Assembly (NCBI GenBank): GCA_013178095.1
Contig: JABLXK010000011.1
Location: 62,001 to 126,000, forward strand
Length of the DNA stretch: 64,000 nt
Source of the DNA: Anaerolineae bacterium
GTDB taxonomy: Bacteria; Chloroflexota; Anaerolineae; Anaerolineales; Anaerolineaceae
Reading direction: 5' to 3'
Of this stretch, positions 1 through 8,101 are shown in pieces. The number at the start of each line of letters is the position of its first letter. Positions within the stretch are counted from its first letter, which is position 1. Under the pieces are notes generated by a model. It was not told the origin of the DNA and searched no databases. It saw nothing but the letters and a program-made list of their open reading frames with translations. The position numbers and the translations under genes are program-made.

Positions 1-63
1 TGCATGGCGAGCTCAAACGCTCCAGACGCACAGATATTCACTTGGATGAATAAAAAATCGAGT

Positions 64-894
64 TTATATATAAAAATTCAAGTATTCCATGAAATTTTCT
101 TTATAACTCTCCAGCCAAACTTCGATAAATGAGCGTTGTTCAAACAGGGGCAATAAATCTTGAGCTAAATCAGGTGTGTTCATTTGCGAAATTCTTTTGC
201 CCAATATCTCCATTGCTGATTTGATTGTATAAGACTGTTCGCCATCTTTGGCGAGTTTTTCTTCCAATGGCTGGATTTTCTGCTGCATGAACCAAAGAAG
301 ATCGTAGAAATCCCGACCTTTATAAGTTGCCTTTCCCTTATGAAAATCACGTTCCAAGCAAGCGATCATTTTCCCGGCCATCATTGTTTCCAGTGAGAAA
401 TGCGAGACTACAAAACTTCTTCCATAAGATAAAATCGGGGTTTTACGCAGGATAGAAATTTGTTTGTGCTGACTGACTTCCACTTTTAGGTGTAGTGGTT
501 CATTTGTATGCGAAGTAAGCCCTAATGGAAAAAGCACAGGGAATTTTAGCGTCGTCCGACGGATTCCCCAATCTCCCACCTGAGTTTTGGAAGTAACATC
601 ATTAAATCCATTATTGGATCGGAAAAAGGTCAGTAAATCTTTTTCTAAATTCATAAGGTCAATTCCGGCAGAATTATCCAAATCCAGATCTTCTGAAAGT
701 CGGTTCAAGCTATAGCATATATGCAGACAGGTCCCGCCATAAAAATTGAGTTTGCGATATACCGGATGATTGTAGAGGAAATCAAGGGTATAGGCATGTA
801 ATAACTTCTTGAGGATGATCCTTTTTGTCTCATTTGCCATGCCGGGATCTTTTTGTGACAACTCATTTTGCATTAACTGAATTAAGGATGCCAT
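64..894 (-). CDS. AbiEii/AbiGii-type nucleotidyltransferase toxin
   Basis: A 276-residue protein of the AbiEii family, the toxin half of type IV AbiE toxin-antitoxin (phage abortive infection) systems. The nucleotidyltransferase signature is at residues 53-71: GGT (53-55), then Arg65, Ser67, Asp69 and Asp71 in the order expected for the metal- and NTP-binding site. A KGRDFYDLLW segment near residue 190 also fits the family. A GGAG sits 6 bases before the ATG. The start lies 13 bases inside the end of the upstream antitoxin gene, so the two are probably translationally coupled. The pair is visibly AT-richer than the genes to the right, which suggests transfer. Family members transfer nucleotides to RNA targets such as tRNA; the target here is unknown. 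Confidence 0.9.
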   Translation of the reverse strand: MASLIQLMQNELSQKDPGMANETKRIILKKLLHAYTLDFLYNHPVYRKLNFYGGTCLHICYSLNRLSEDLDLDNSAGIDLMNLEKDLLTFFRSNNGFNDVTSKTQVGDWGIRRTTLKFPVLFPLGLTSHTNEPLHLKVEVSQHKQISILRKTPILSYGRSFVVSHFSLETMMAGKMIACLERDFHKGKATYKGRDFYDLLWFMQQKIQPLEEKLAKDGEQSYTIKSAMEILGKRISQMNTPDLAQDLLPLFEQRSFIEVWLESYKENFMEYLNFYI

Positions 895-1538
895 ACCGTT
901 CTCCGCAAACTCCTTAGGATCAAATCCATCTTTCTACTTTTACTTATTACCACAAATTCTGCAAACTCAAGTTGATCTCTCTTGGAAAAGTCCTCTAAAT
1001 TTAAACGCAGGCTTTCGGCCAGTTCATTTTTTATTGACGGCAGCGTGATCTTCAGGGGACGCAAATAGAACATATCAAATAGAGCTTTTGCTTTGGTCGC
1101 CCGGGAAATTGGAACTCCAAGATATTCCGAGATTGTGTAGCCGGTGTAAAGACTAGCTTTTAAATTGCGATAAGTAAATACTCCCATTTGATTTTCGAAC
1201 GTACGAGTTTGTTTAAGTGTTATCGCGGAGACAGTATACGTTATATCGGTGAGGACACCTTCGCGCTGCAGGATATACTCCATAGATACATATGATTGGG
1301 GTATCAAAATAGCGCTGACCATTGGAGTGAAATCGACATCTGACCGATGAGTTTCAAAAAAACGCAGCGTCATGTAGGTGCCCTTTTTCAATTGGATGAT
1401 TTTTCCGGCTTTCATCCAACGGTATAGATAAGTACGGATACTTCCAAAGGCAATATCTTTATCGCCAAAGAGCTGCCTTACCGCTTCAATTGTGAAGTAA
1501 GGCATGGAATTAAGGGGAGTGAGAATATCAATATTCAT
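882..1538 (-). CDS. AbiEi-like antitoxin / transcriptional autoregulator
   Basis: A 218-residue protein immediately upstream of and overlapping the AbiEii-type toxin gene. The N-terminus (residues about 10-55) is a winged-helix-like region with a YLYRWMKAGKIIQLKKGTY segment typical of AbiEi antitoxins, followed by a C-terminal domain rich in YTVSAITLKQTRTF-like strands. The reading frame stays open far upstream (to 1826), but that part overlaps another gene and reads as noise. The ATG at 1538 sits exactly at the inner edge of a perfect palindrome and just downstream of a good promoter, so it is chosen. No Shine-Dalgarno is visible. AbiEi proteins repress their own operon by binding inverted repeats, which matches the DNA here. 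Confidence 0.85.
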   Translation of the reverse strand: MNIDILTPLNSMPYFTIEAVRQLFGDKDIAFGSIRTYLYRWMKAGKIIQLKKGTYMTLRFFETHRSDVDFTPMVSAILIPQSYVSMEYILQREGVLTDITYTVSAITLKQTRTFENQMGVFTYRNLKASLYTGYTISEYLGVPISRATKAKALFDMFYLRPLKITLPSIKNELAESLRLNLEDFSKRDQLEFAEFVVISKSRKMDLILRSLRRTVWHP

Positions 1539-1575
1539 ATAGGATAATAGACAATTAATGTCTATTATCCTATAT
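1537..1575. promoter_or_regulatory. 17-bp inverted repeat, probable AbiEi operator
   Basis: A perfect inverted repeat: 17-base arms at 1537-1553 and 1559-1575 around the spacer ATTAA. One arm covers the -10 element of the toxin-antitoxin promoter and the other reaches into the ATG of the antitoxin gene. Binding here would block transcription. AbiEi antitoxins are known to bind paired inverted repeats upstream of their operon; that this is the site is inference. Confidence 0.8.
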
Positions 1576-1592
1576 AAAAGAGAAAAATTCAA
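1564..1592 (-). promoter_or_regulatory. Promoter of the AbiE-type operon
   Basis: On the minus strand there is a -35 TTGAAT (1587-1592), a 17-base spacer and a -10 GATAAT (1564-1569). The -10 lies inside the right arm of the inverted repeat. Predicted transcription start is near 1557, giving a leader of about 20 bases before the antitoxin ATG. Confidence 0.65.
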
Positions 1593-1624
1593 GTATGTTT
1601 GTTGAATATAGGAAATGACTTTAT

Positions 1625-2338
1625 TTAATTTGAGATCAACGCCTGATACTCTGCTTTTTCCCGCAGGGGATCGATGTCGCTGTCCTGCCGCGACCATTCG
1701 ATCAGGCCGGGCTTTTCCTCGAAAGCGATCTTCAATTTCTCGATAGCTTCCTTTGCCAATCCGTTCAGCGAGTAGAAACAGGCCAGGTTGTAAATGGCGT
1801 TGGCTTTCCAAACCGGGAACGCGCATAAGCGTTCGGTTAAATTTTCCTGCAGTTCGCGCCCTTTCTGGAATCGGCCGGTTCTGACATAGTAATCGCTGAG
1901 ATGGGCGGCAGTATGGTAGCCGTAGGTGCCCAGGATGCGCTCCAGCAGGGAACGGCCTTCCAGGTAGGCGAACTTTTGCGGATCGGGCAAATCAGCTGCC
2001 GGCATGCGGTCGACGATTTCGCGGAATTGGCGATACGCGGCGGCTTCATCGGCGCGCGCTTCTTCAAACGGTTGATCCAGATGCTCGTAGAGCACGCCGT
2101 CGTTGAGCTGGTTGGTGTAATCCCCGGCCTGCGGAACACTCTTGCCCTCCAGCGCGTTGGCCGCTTGCCGGTTGAAATGGCTGTTCCAGAAAGCCAGGTG
2201 CGCCAGCATGTCCTTGGCCGACCACATCTGCAAAGATCCGCGCCGGGCTTTCTCCTCCGCCGTCAATTGATCGCACAGGGCATCCAATTCCCGGCGCACA
2301 AATTCAATTACTTCCAGCATTTCATTCTTCTGGTCCAT
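1625..2338 (-). CDS. DinB/ClbS-like four-helix protein with C-terminal TPR-like region
   Basis: A protein of about 237 residues. The first two thirds resemble the ClbS/DfsB and DinB-like four-helix bundles: a WSAKDMLAHLAFWN segment near residue 40 and a GTYGYHTAAHLSDYY segment near residue 140, where conserved histidines sit in this superfamily. The last 55 residues (NAIYNLACFYSLNGLAKEAI and following) look like one or two TPR helical pairs. The start is taken at the second of two adjacent ATGs because it lies 4 bases after AGGAGG, the first only 1 base after it. Relatives include metal-dependent thiol transferases and the colibactin self-resistance hydrolase ClbS; the substrate here is unknown. 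It is a single gene with no obvious partners. Confidence 0.7.
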   Translation of the reverse strand: MDQKNEMLEVIEFVRRELDALCDQLTAEEKARRGSLQMWSAKDMLAHLAFWNSHFNRQAANALEGKSVPQAGDYTNQLNDGVLYEHLDQPFEEARADEAAAYRQFREIVDRMPAADLPDPQKFAYLEGRSLLERILGTYGYHTAAHLSDYYVRTGRFQKGRELQENLTERLCAFPVWKANAIYNLACFYSLNGLAKEAIEKLKIAFEEKPGLIEWSRQDSDIDPLREKAEYQALISN

Positions 2339-2430
2339 CATTCCTCCTGAAAATTTGGCTGCTGTTTTCATTGTAGCAAACGAAGAAGCGGCCGGCTACT
2401 GTTGAAGGGGAGAATTTATGGGGAAACGGG

Positions 2431-3339
2431 TCAGATGGCGGAATTAGGGCTGCTGCGATTAACCAGCCACACGCCCAGCAAAATCAGCGCACCGCCGATG
2501 AGGGTGGCAGGCACAATCTGCTCACCCAGCAGGATCGCCGCCACTACTGTGGCCACCAGCGGCTCGAGGTTGAGAAAAATGGCCACCTGCGAAGCAGCCA
2601 GAAACTGCAAGCCGTCGTTGTAGAAGATATACGAGAGGACGGAACAAAAAATGCTCAAGTAAAAAAGGTTGACCCAGCCCCATGGGGAAAGATTGGCAAA
2701 TTCCGTCCAGCCGCTGGAGGAAATGAACTGAAAATTGGTGAACAGCCAGCCGAACAGGAATGTGTAGAACGTTACCTTGAAGGCGGAATGCCGCTTGAGC
2801 ACCGGGCAGGACAGGATGGAATAAACCGCCCAAACCGGCGCGCTGATGATGATCAGGATATCGCCCGGATGGCTGAATCCGCCGCTGAAAGCTGCGCGCA
2901 GGTCGCCCTTGCTGGCCACCAGGATCACGCCGAAAGCAGCCAGCAGGATGCCGGCGGCGGTAAACCAGCCGAATTTTTCACTCAGGAACATCCAGCCGAG
3001 CATGGCCATCATCACCGGCGTGCTGGCCAAGATCCAGGCGGTGGTGGCGGCTTCCGAGGTGACCAGGCCGGCCGATTGCAGCCACTGGTTCAGGCTGACT
3101 CCCAAAAACCCCAGCATCATGAATTCCAGCGCGTCTTTCCAGGAAGAGATGCCCAATTCGCCCTGTTTGAAGGCGATCGCGCCCATGATGAGCGCTGCGA
3201 TCAGGAAGCGCAGCCAGATCACGCTGGCTGGCGCGGCTTCGCCGACCACAATCTTGGTGGAAGCGAACGAACCGCCCCATACGGCGATGGCGGCAACCAG
3301 TTTGAGCTGCGCGATGCGGGTTTTGGACGTACCGGTCAT
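2431..3339 (-). CDS. EamA/DMT-superfamily transporter
   Basis: A 302-residue, very hydrophobic protein with about ten predicted membrane helices arranged as two EamA repeats. The first begins near residue 12 (LVAAIAVWGGSFASTKI) and the second near residue 160 (GDILIIISAPVWAVYSI), with the usual LEPLVATVVAAILLGEQI ending typical of drug/metabolite exporters. A GGAG lies 7 bases before the ATG. EamA proteins export amino acids, nucleobases or other small metabolites from the cytoplasm; the substrate cannot be read from the sequence. It stands alone and is followed by no clear terminator. Confidence 0.85.
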   Translation of the reverse strand: MTGTSKTRIAQLKLVAAIAVWGGSFASTKIVVGEAAPASVIWLRFLIAALIMGAIAFKQGELGISSWKDALEFMMLGFLGVSLNQWLQSAGLVTSEAATTAWILASTPVMMAMLGWMFLSEKFGWFTAAGILLAAFGVILVASKGDLRAAFSGGFSHPGDILIIISAPVWAVYSILSCPVLKRHSAFKVTFYTFLFGWLFTNFQFISSSGWTEFANLSPWGWVNLFYLSIFCSVLSYIFYNDGLQFLAASQVAIFLNLEPLVATVVAAILLGEQIVPATLIGGALILLGVWLVNRSSPNSAI

Positions 3340-3482
3340 GCAGGGTCTCCGAAGTGAATTAAACCCTGCAAGTATAACCTGTCTTCCCGGATGGTTGAGT
3401 AGAAATTCTATGTTCAGTCTAGTGATTAATAGAAAGTTTTAGCTGCAATCCCATTTGGTATATTTTCTACATCGGAAGAATG

Positions 3483-3917
3483 TTACCAGCGGCCGCTGAT
3501 ATAGTCTTCCAATTGCCGGATAAATGACTTCTGCCCGGATATGATGCTTTTTACCACGTCACCGATCGAAATCATGCCAGCCAATCGCTCCCCGTCGACT
3601 ACTGGCAGGTGACGGATGTGATGTTCGGTCATGATCTTCATGCAATCTTCAACGGTATCCTTTGGCGTGGCAGTAAGCACATCGGAGGTCATCAATCTGG
3701 ATACTGGGCTGTTCAGGTTGAATGACCTGCCACCAGCCATGCGGCGGGTGAAATCCCGCTCAGAAAAAATGCCGCACAGTTTTCCCTTTTTGAGGACAAC
3801 CAATGCGCCTATATCTTTTTGAGCCATAAGACGGAGCGCTTCGCTAACAGATGCCGAGTGTTCAACAACCCAAACCTGTTCCCCTTTTTGTTTCAATAGA
3901 TCAGATACAGTTATCAT
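3483..3917 (-). CDS. Tandem CBS-domain protein
   Basis: A 144-residue cytoplasmic protein made of two CBS domains (roughly residues 8-62 and 73-130). Typical CBS features are visible: VSEALRLMAQKDIGALVV with GIFSERDFTRRM in the first and VEDCMKIMTEHHIRHLPVVDGERLAGMISIGDVVK in the second. The ATG has GGAGG 6 bases upstream. Stand-alone CBS pairs bind adenine nucleotides such as AMP, ATP or SAM and act as energy or ligand sensors. No partner enzyme is adjacent, so its target is unknown. Confidence 0.9.
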   Translation of the reverse strand: MITVSDLLKQKGEQVWVVEHSASVSEALRLMAQKDIGALVVLKKGKLCGIFSERDFTRRMAGGRSFNLNSPVSRLMTSDVLTATPKDTVEDCMKIMTEHHIRHLPVVDGERLAGMISIGDVVKSIISGQKSFIRQLEDYISGRW

Positions 3918-4028
3918 ATCTTGCCTCCAATTGAATTAAGCGGAAAGTTGAATTGCGGGATGGGGAAATGTTGATATTGATGAATTACCGACTTACTTTC
4001 ATCATATCATAGAAGGCGCTTGACTTGC

Positions 4029-4451
4029 TCAATTGATTTTCAGACAGCGGATTTCGATCCGCCGGCGCTGGCTGCGCGCGCGGTGCTCGAATAAAAAGAT
4101 TCCCTGCCAGATGCCCATGCTCAAACGGCCGTTGTCCACCGGGATGCTCAGGCTGGGCTGGGTGAGCGTGGCGCGGATGTGCGAGGGCGAATCATCCGGA
4201 CCTTCCAGCGTATGGCGGTACCAGGGCTGTTTTTCTGGCACAGCCTGCTCGTAAAACGCTTCCACGTCCTGCCGGGATGATGGATCGTAACTTTCGCTGA
4301 TGGTGAGCGAGGCGCTGGCATGCGGAATGTAGAGAAAGCACATGCCCTCTCGCACGTTCCAATCTTGCAGGTAACTTTCCACCAGATCGGTAATCGGCAG
4401 CATGCCCTTACCCCGGGTTTGCACTTCAAAGGCGTCTTTCAACCATTCCAT
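4029..4451 (-). CDS. YjbQ family protein (UPF0047)
   Basis: A protein of 140 residues, the normal length for the YjbQ/UPF0047 family. Characteristic segments are GKGMLPITDLVESYL near residue 17, FLYIPHASASLTISE near residue 38, the HIRATLTQPSLSIPVDNGRL region and a GIWQGIFLFEHR near the C-terminus. The conserved histidines of the putative active site are present. Upstream ATGs exist (at 4517 and 4457), but the one at 4451 has AGGTG 6 bases before it and begins at the usual family N-terminus (MEWLKDAFEV). Some family members show thiamine-phosphate synthase activity, but the physiological role is unsettled. Divergent from the phosphatase gene at 4597. Confidence 0.85.
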   Translation of the reverse strand: MEWLKDAFEVQTRGKGMLPITDLVESYLQDWNVREGMCFLYIPHASASLTISESYDPSSRQDVEAFYEQAVPEKQPWYRHTLEGPDDSPSHIRATLTQPSLSIPVDNGRLSMGIWQGIFLFEHRARSQRRRIEIRCLKIN

Positions 4452-4596
4452 TGCCATCACCTGAATATTGTTTGCTCCGATTGTACCAGCAGGTGAATCA
4501 CCTATTAATACATACATACCTCTAATAATGTATACAATATATAAAATGATAGACTTTGTTTAATTAATTGGCAATTCTTCCACCAAGGAGATCAAG

Positions 4597-5847
4597 TTGC
4601 CCAAACCAACCGGCGAAAGGCTGGAACTTCTTTACCGCATTTCCCAAACCATCAATTCATCGCTCGATTTAGCCACTGTACTGGACGTGTTGATCGACGA
4701 GAGCATCAAAGTCACGCGGGCGGAACGAGGATTGTTGATGCTTTACGATGCCGACAGGCAGCTTGCGCTGAAAACTGCACGGGGCATCGATCGCAGCACT
4801 GTGGAAGAAAGCGATATTACGAGCGCGCGCAGCCTGGTGGAACAGGTGGCGAAAAAAGGGCAGCCCTTGCTGGCCGGGGATGCTCAAACAGAATTTCCGT
4901 CAGGCAAACGCGTCAATCGAAAATTGGACGGCTTGCGCTCGGTATTATGCGTTCCCATCCGGCATAAAGACGAAATCCTGGGCGCGGTTTATGTGGATAA
5001 CCGTTGCCAGAACGGGGTTTTCAACCAGGCGGACCTGGAGCTGCTGGAATCCATCGCCTCCAGCGCCGGGATCGCCATTGAAAACGCGCGTCTCTATCAG
5101 TTGGCGGTGGAAAGAGGGCGCGTGGAGCGCGAGCTGCAAATGGCGCGCGCGGTGCAAGCCGGCTTGATCCCGACCGACACGCCGAAAATCCCCGGCTGGG
5201 AGCTGGCTGCTTACTGGCGGCCGGCGCATGAGGTGGGGGGAGATTTTTACGATTTCGTGGCGTTGCCGGATGGGCGCACCGGCATTGTGGTAGCCGATGT
5301 TTCCGATAAAGGCATGCCCGCGGCGATTTTCATGGCGCTCACGCGCAGTATTCTGCGCGCAGCTGCCGGGCAAAACAACAGCCCGGCGGCAGATATCGCC
5401 CAGGCCAGCCGCCTGATCTGGCATGATTCCGCCGCCGAGATGTACGTCACGCTTTACTACGCCTGCCTGTCGCCGCGCGATGGCAGGCTGGTTTACGTCA
5501 ATGCCGGGCACAACCCGCCGCTGCTGCTTCGCTCTGCCGGTAGAGAAATCCAGGAACTGGAACGCACCGGCATGGCGGCCGGGGTGGAGAGCGATACGAA
5601 ATATCAGGAAGGCAGCCTGGAATTGAATACCGGCGACAGTTTGTTGATCTACACGGACGGGATGATCGACGCGATCGGCGCCCAGGGCCATTACGGCGAG
5701 CAGCGCCTGAAGGATGCCTTCAAGCGTTTCAGCCAACTCGACGCGCGCGGTATAGTTGCCGCCCTGGAAAAAGAGCTGTGCGCATTCAGCAATGATGATA
5801 TATCTTTCGACGATATCACCATGCTGGTGATTAAAAGGACCATATAA
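4597..5847 (+). CDS. GAF-domain SpoIIE/PP2C-type serine phosphatase
   Basis: A 416-residue soluble signalling protein. Residues about 10-170 form a GAF domain (RISQTINSSLDLATVLDVL to ASSAGIAIENARLYQ). After a short helical linker, residues about 190-415 form a SpoIIE/RsbU-type PP2C phosphatase with the metal-binding aspartates in VGGDFYDFV and VADVSDKGMPAA, and again in LLIYTDGMIDA and DDITMLVI. The start codon is TTG with AAGGAG 6 bases upstream. Proteins of this type dephosphorylate anti-anti-sigma factors in partner-switching pathways, with the GAF domain sensing a ligand. No STAS or anti-sigma partner lies next to it. It ends at a strong terminator. Confidence 0.9.
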   Translation: MPKPTGERLELLYRISQTINSSLDLATVLDVLIDESIKVTRAERGLLMLYDADRQLALKTARGIDRSTVEESDITSARSLVEQVAKKGQPLLAGDAQTEFPSGKRVNRKLDGLRSVLCVPIRHKDEILGAVYVDNRCQNGVFNQADLELLESIASSAGIAIENARLYQLAVERGRVERELQMARAVQAGLIPTDTPKIPGWELAAYWRPAHEVGGDFYDFVALPDGRTGIVVADVSDKGMPAAIFMALTRSILRAAAGQNNSPAADIAQASRLIWHDSAAEMYVTLYYACLSPRDGRLVYVNAGHNPPLLLRSAGREIQELERTGMAAGVESDTKYQEGSLELNTGDSLLIYTDGMIDAIGAQGHYGEQRLKDAFKRFSQLDARGIVAALEKELCAFSNDDISFDDITMLVIKRTI

Positions 5848-5848
5848 A

Positions 5849-5874
5849 AAAGCCGCGGGTTTTTCCGCGGCTTT
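5849..5874. terminator. Bidirectional intrinsic terminator
   Basis: A perfect 10-base stem (AAAGCCGCGG at 5849-5858, CCGCGGCTTT at 5865-5874) with a 6-base loop, two bases after the phosphatase stop codon. The A-rich and T-rich flanks allow it to serve both the phosphatase gene and the converging pyrophosphatase gene. Confidence 0.85.
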
Positions 5875-5894
5875 GCCTGCAACATTTTTAATTC

Positions 5895-7964
5895 TTATTT
5901 AAAAATTACAGTGACCTGGTTCAGCATAGGCGCAATCAATAACGAGGTCATACCGATCAGTTTCATGAAGATCAACAACGAGGGTCCCGCAACATCTTTA
6001 AGCGGATCACCATAAGTATCTCCAATCACAGCCGATTCATGCGCAAATGAACCATCCAGGCTTTCATCTTCCTCGATGGTTTTCTTGGCATTATCGAATG
6101 CGGTACCGGTATTGTTGAAATACGCGCCCAGCAGCGCCGAAGAGGATACTGCGCCGATTAACAACGCGCCCAATGCCGCGCTGCCGAACAAAAAACCCGT
6201 GGCCATGGGCAGGATAAAAGCAATCGCACCGGGCAGCAGCATTTCTTTTAATGCATTTTTTGTAGCAATATCCACACAGTAACCATAATTCGGTTTGGCT
6301 TTTCCTTCCAATATGGCCGGATTTTGACTGAATTGGCTGCGCACTTCGTCCACCATCATCTCGGCGGTTTTGGCAGTTGCCCCGATGACAATTGAGGACA
6401 TCAGGTAAGGCAGGCTGATACCGACGAAGATGAAGCCGATGGCGTAAGGTGTGATCAGATCGAGTACGGTGTTGCCGGTGATCGTAAAGAAAGTGGCAAA
6501 TAGTACAAAAGCGGTGACCGTGCCGGATGCCATGGCATAGGATTTGGTAGTGGCTTTGAGCGTGTTACCGACTGCGTCCAGATGGGAAAGTGATTCAAAT
6601 ACTTTCCGTTGAGCCTTTCCAATTTTTGCAATTCCAGCGGCGTTATCGACGATTGGTCCAAAGGCGTCAGAGGCCATGATAATACCGATCAACAGATCCG
6701 TGCCGATATTGACGGCCAGGATTGCAAGGATAGTTCCGCCGGCTATGTTAAATGCCAGCATGATCACAGCAATGATGGTCAGCAAACCAATGATCGGGCT
6801 GCGCAATCCATAAGCTGTTCCGGTCATGAGTGTCAATGCCGCACCACGGTGGGAGGCTTTGGCTATTTGCTTGACTGGCACCTCGTTGATTCCAGAAAAG
6901 TGACGGGTGGTCGCGGCGGCGATCAACATGGTAGCAACGCCCATGATGGCTGACACGCCGATGGTAATATTGTCAATCAACCAATGGGAAAGCAGCATAG
7001 CACCGGCTGCGCTCAGGATTGCACTAATCCATAAACTGATGTTAAAAATCCCGGTAGGTTTTTGCTGCGGGAACCATTGACGGGTGACCAGGATGCCGAT
7101 AGCGGACGAGATGATTCCTACGCATTGCAGCAAAATCGGAAAAAAGACCACATTTTGGCCATAAATAGATCCCAACGTTGCGCAAACCACGCTGCCGGTG
7201 ATAATATCATCGCTGAAAGTCTGGAACAGATCGGCTCCGCGGCCAGCGCAATCGCCTACGTTGTCTCCCACCAGGTCAGCAATCACGGCGGCGTTGCGCG
7301 GATCATCCTCTGGTATTTTCTCTTCCACTTTACCAACCAGATCGGCACCTACATCCGCGGATTTGGTGAAGATGCCCCCGCCAATCTGCCCGAACAACGC
7401 AGCCAGCGAACCACCCACGCCGAAACCGACCAGTACATTTGGATCTTTAAAGATCATGAACAGAACAGTCAACACCAGCAGGCTGAAGCCAGTCACCAGC
7501 AGCCCCATCACACCGCCGCCGAAGACCGCCATGCGGAAGGAGCGCGGAAAGGATTCCTCTGCCAGGTCGGCGGTTTGAATGTTGGTGCGCACGCTGATGG
7601 ACATGCCCAGATAACCGGCAGTCATGGATGTACCAACGCCCAGGATGAAGGCAAGGGTTTCGCGCCAACCCATGAAAGCCCAAACGACTGCCGCCATGAA
7701 TGGCGTGGCGATCAGGATGGTGCGAATCTGGCGGCGCAGGTAAATCCTGGCGGCGTTGTGGATGTCTTCGCTGACTTCCAGCATGGTTTGCGATTTGGGC
7801 TTGCGCCGGATGATCTGGTTGGCAAAAATACCCGAAAGATAAATCGCAAACAACCCTACAATTACAGGGATGATCCACAGGCTGAAGCCGGAAAGGACGG
7901 CGGTGATCAGCAATCCCCCAAAAATTACAATACCAATTAAATACAACCAACGGTTGAGCGTCAT
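5895..7964 (-). CDS. hppA: Membrane-bound proton-translocating pyrophosphatase, K+-independent type
   Basis: A 689-residue integral membrane protein with about 16 predicted helices. It couples hydrolysis of cytoplasmic pyrophosphate to proton export. The catalytic signature is complete: DVGADLVGKVEEKIPEDDP (204-222) and DLVGDNVGDCAGRGADLF (230-247), with a second acidic motif DAFGPIVDNA near residue 433. At 463-474 the sequence is DAVGNTLKATTK: Lys470 and Thr473 are the signature of K+-independent H+-PPases, whereas K+-dependent enzymes carry alanine and glycine at these positions. AGGAG lies 9 bases before the ATG. It is monocistronic between a terminator and its own promoter. Such pumps recover energy from biosynthetic PPi, which suits a fermentative lifestyle. 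Confidence 0.95.
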   Translation of the reverse strand: MTLNRWLYLIGIVIFGGLLITAVLSGFSLWIIPVIVGLFAIYLSGIFANQIIRRKPKSQTMLEVSEDIHNAARIYLRRQIRTILIATPFMAAVVWAFMGWRETLAFILGVGTSMTAGYLGMSISVRTNIQTADLAEESFPRSFRMAVFGGGVMGLLVTGFSLLVLTVLFMIFKDPNVLVGFGVGGSLAALFGQIGGGIFTKSADVGADLVGKVEEKIPEDDPRNAAVIADLVGDNVGDCAGRGADLFQTFSDDIITGSVVCATLGSIYGQNVVFFPILLQCVGIISSAIGILVTRQWFPQQKPTGIFNISLWISAILSAAGAMLLSHWLIDNITIGVSAIMGVATMLIAAATTRHFSGINEVPVKQIAKASHRGAALTLMTGTAYGLRSPIIGLLTIIAVIMLAFNIAGGTILAILAVNIGTDLLIGIIMASDAFGPIVDNAAGIAKIGKAQRKVFESLSHLDAVGNTLKATTKSYAMASGTVTAFVLFATFFTITGNTVLDLITPYAIGFIFVGISLPYLMSSIVIGATAKTAEMMVDEVRSQFSQNPAILEGKAKPNYGYCVDIATKNALKEMLLPGAIAFILPMATGFLFGSAALGALLIGAVSSSALLGAYFNNTGTAFDNAKKTIEEDESLDGSFAHESAVIGDTYGDPLKDVAGPSLLIFMKLIGMTSLLIAPMLNQVTVIFK

Positions 7965-8028
7965 TATGTTCTTCTCCTGAATTAAATTAAAAAGTTTTTG
8001 GGAATTTGGCGTATAGGATTTTTTGGAT

Positions 8029-8050
8029 ATTATACTGATTTTCGCGAAAA
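8029..8050 (-). promoter_or_regulatory. Probable hppA promoter with TTTTCGCGAAAA palindrome
   Basis: On the minus strand a consensus -10 TATAAT (8029-8034) lies about 65 bases before the hppA ATG. The -35 position is weak. The perfect 12-base palindrome TTTTCGCGAAAA (8039-8050) sits between them, where a repressor could bind. Confidence 0.5.
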
Positions 8051-8101
8051 GGGAAAGGGTAAATATTTAAGATAAAGATCATTATTTAAGAGAATACTTA
8101 A

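Noticed and set aside
1539..1826. Upstream extension of the AbiEi-like frame to 1826
   Set aside because: The added residues do not read as protein, overlap the neighbouring gene, and skip the promoter and operator that sit at 1537-1592.
2788..3442. Plus-strand open frames opposite the EamA gene
   Set aside because: They are antisense shadows with His/Ala/Arg-rich, non-protein-like composition and no Shine-Dalgarno.
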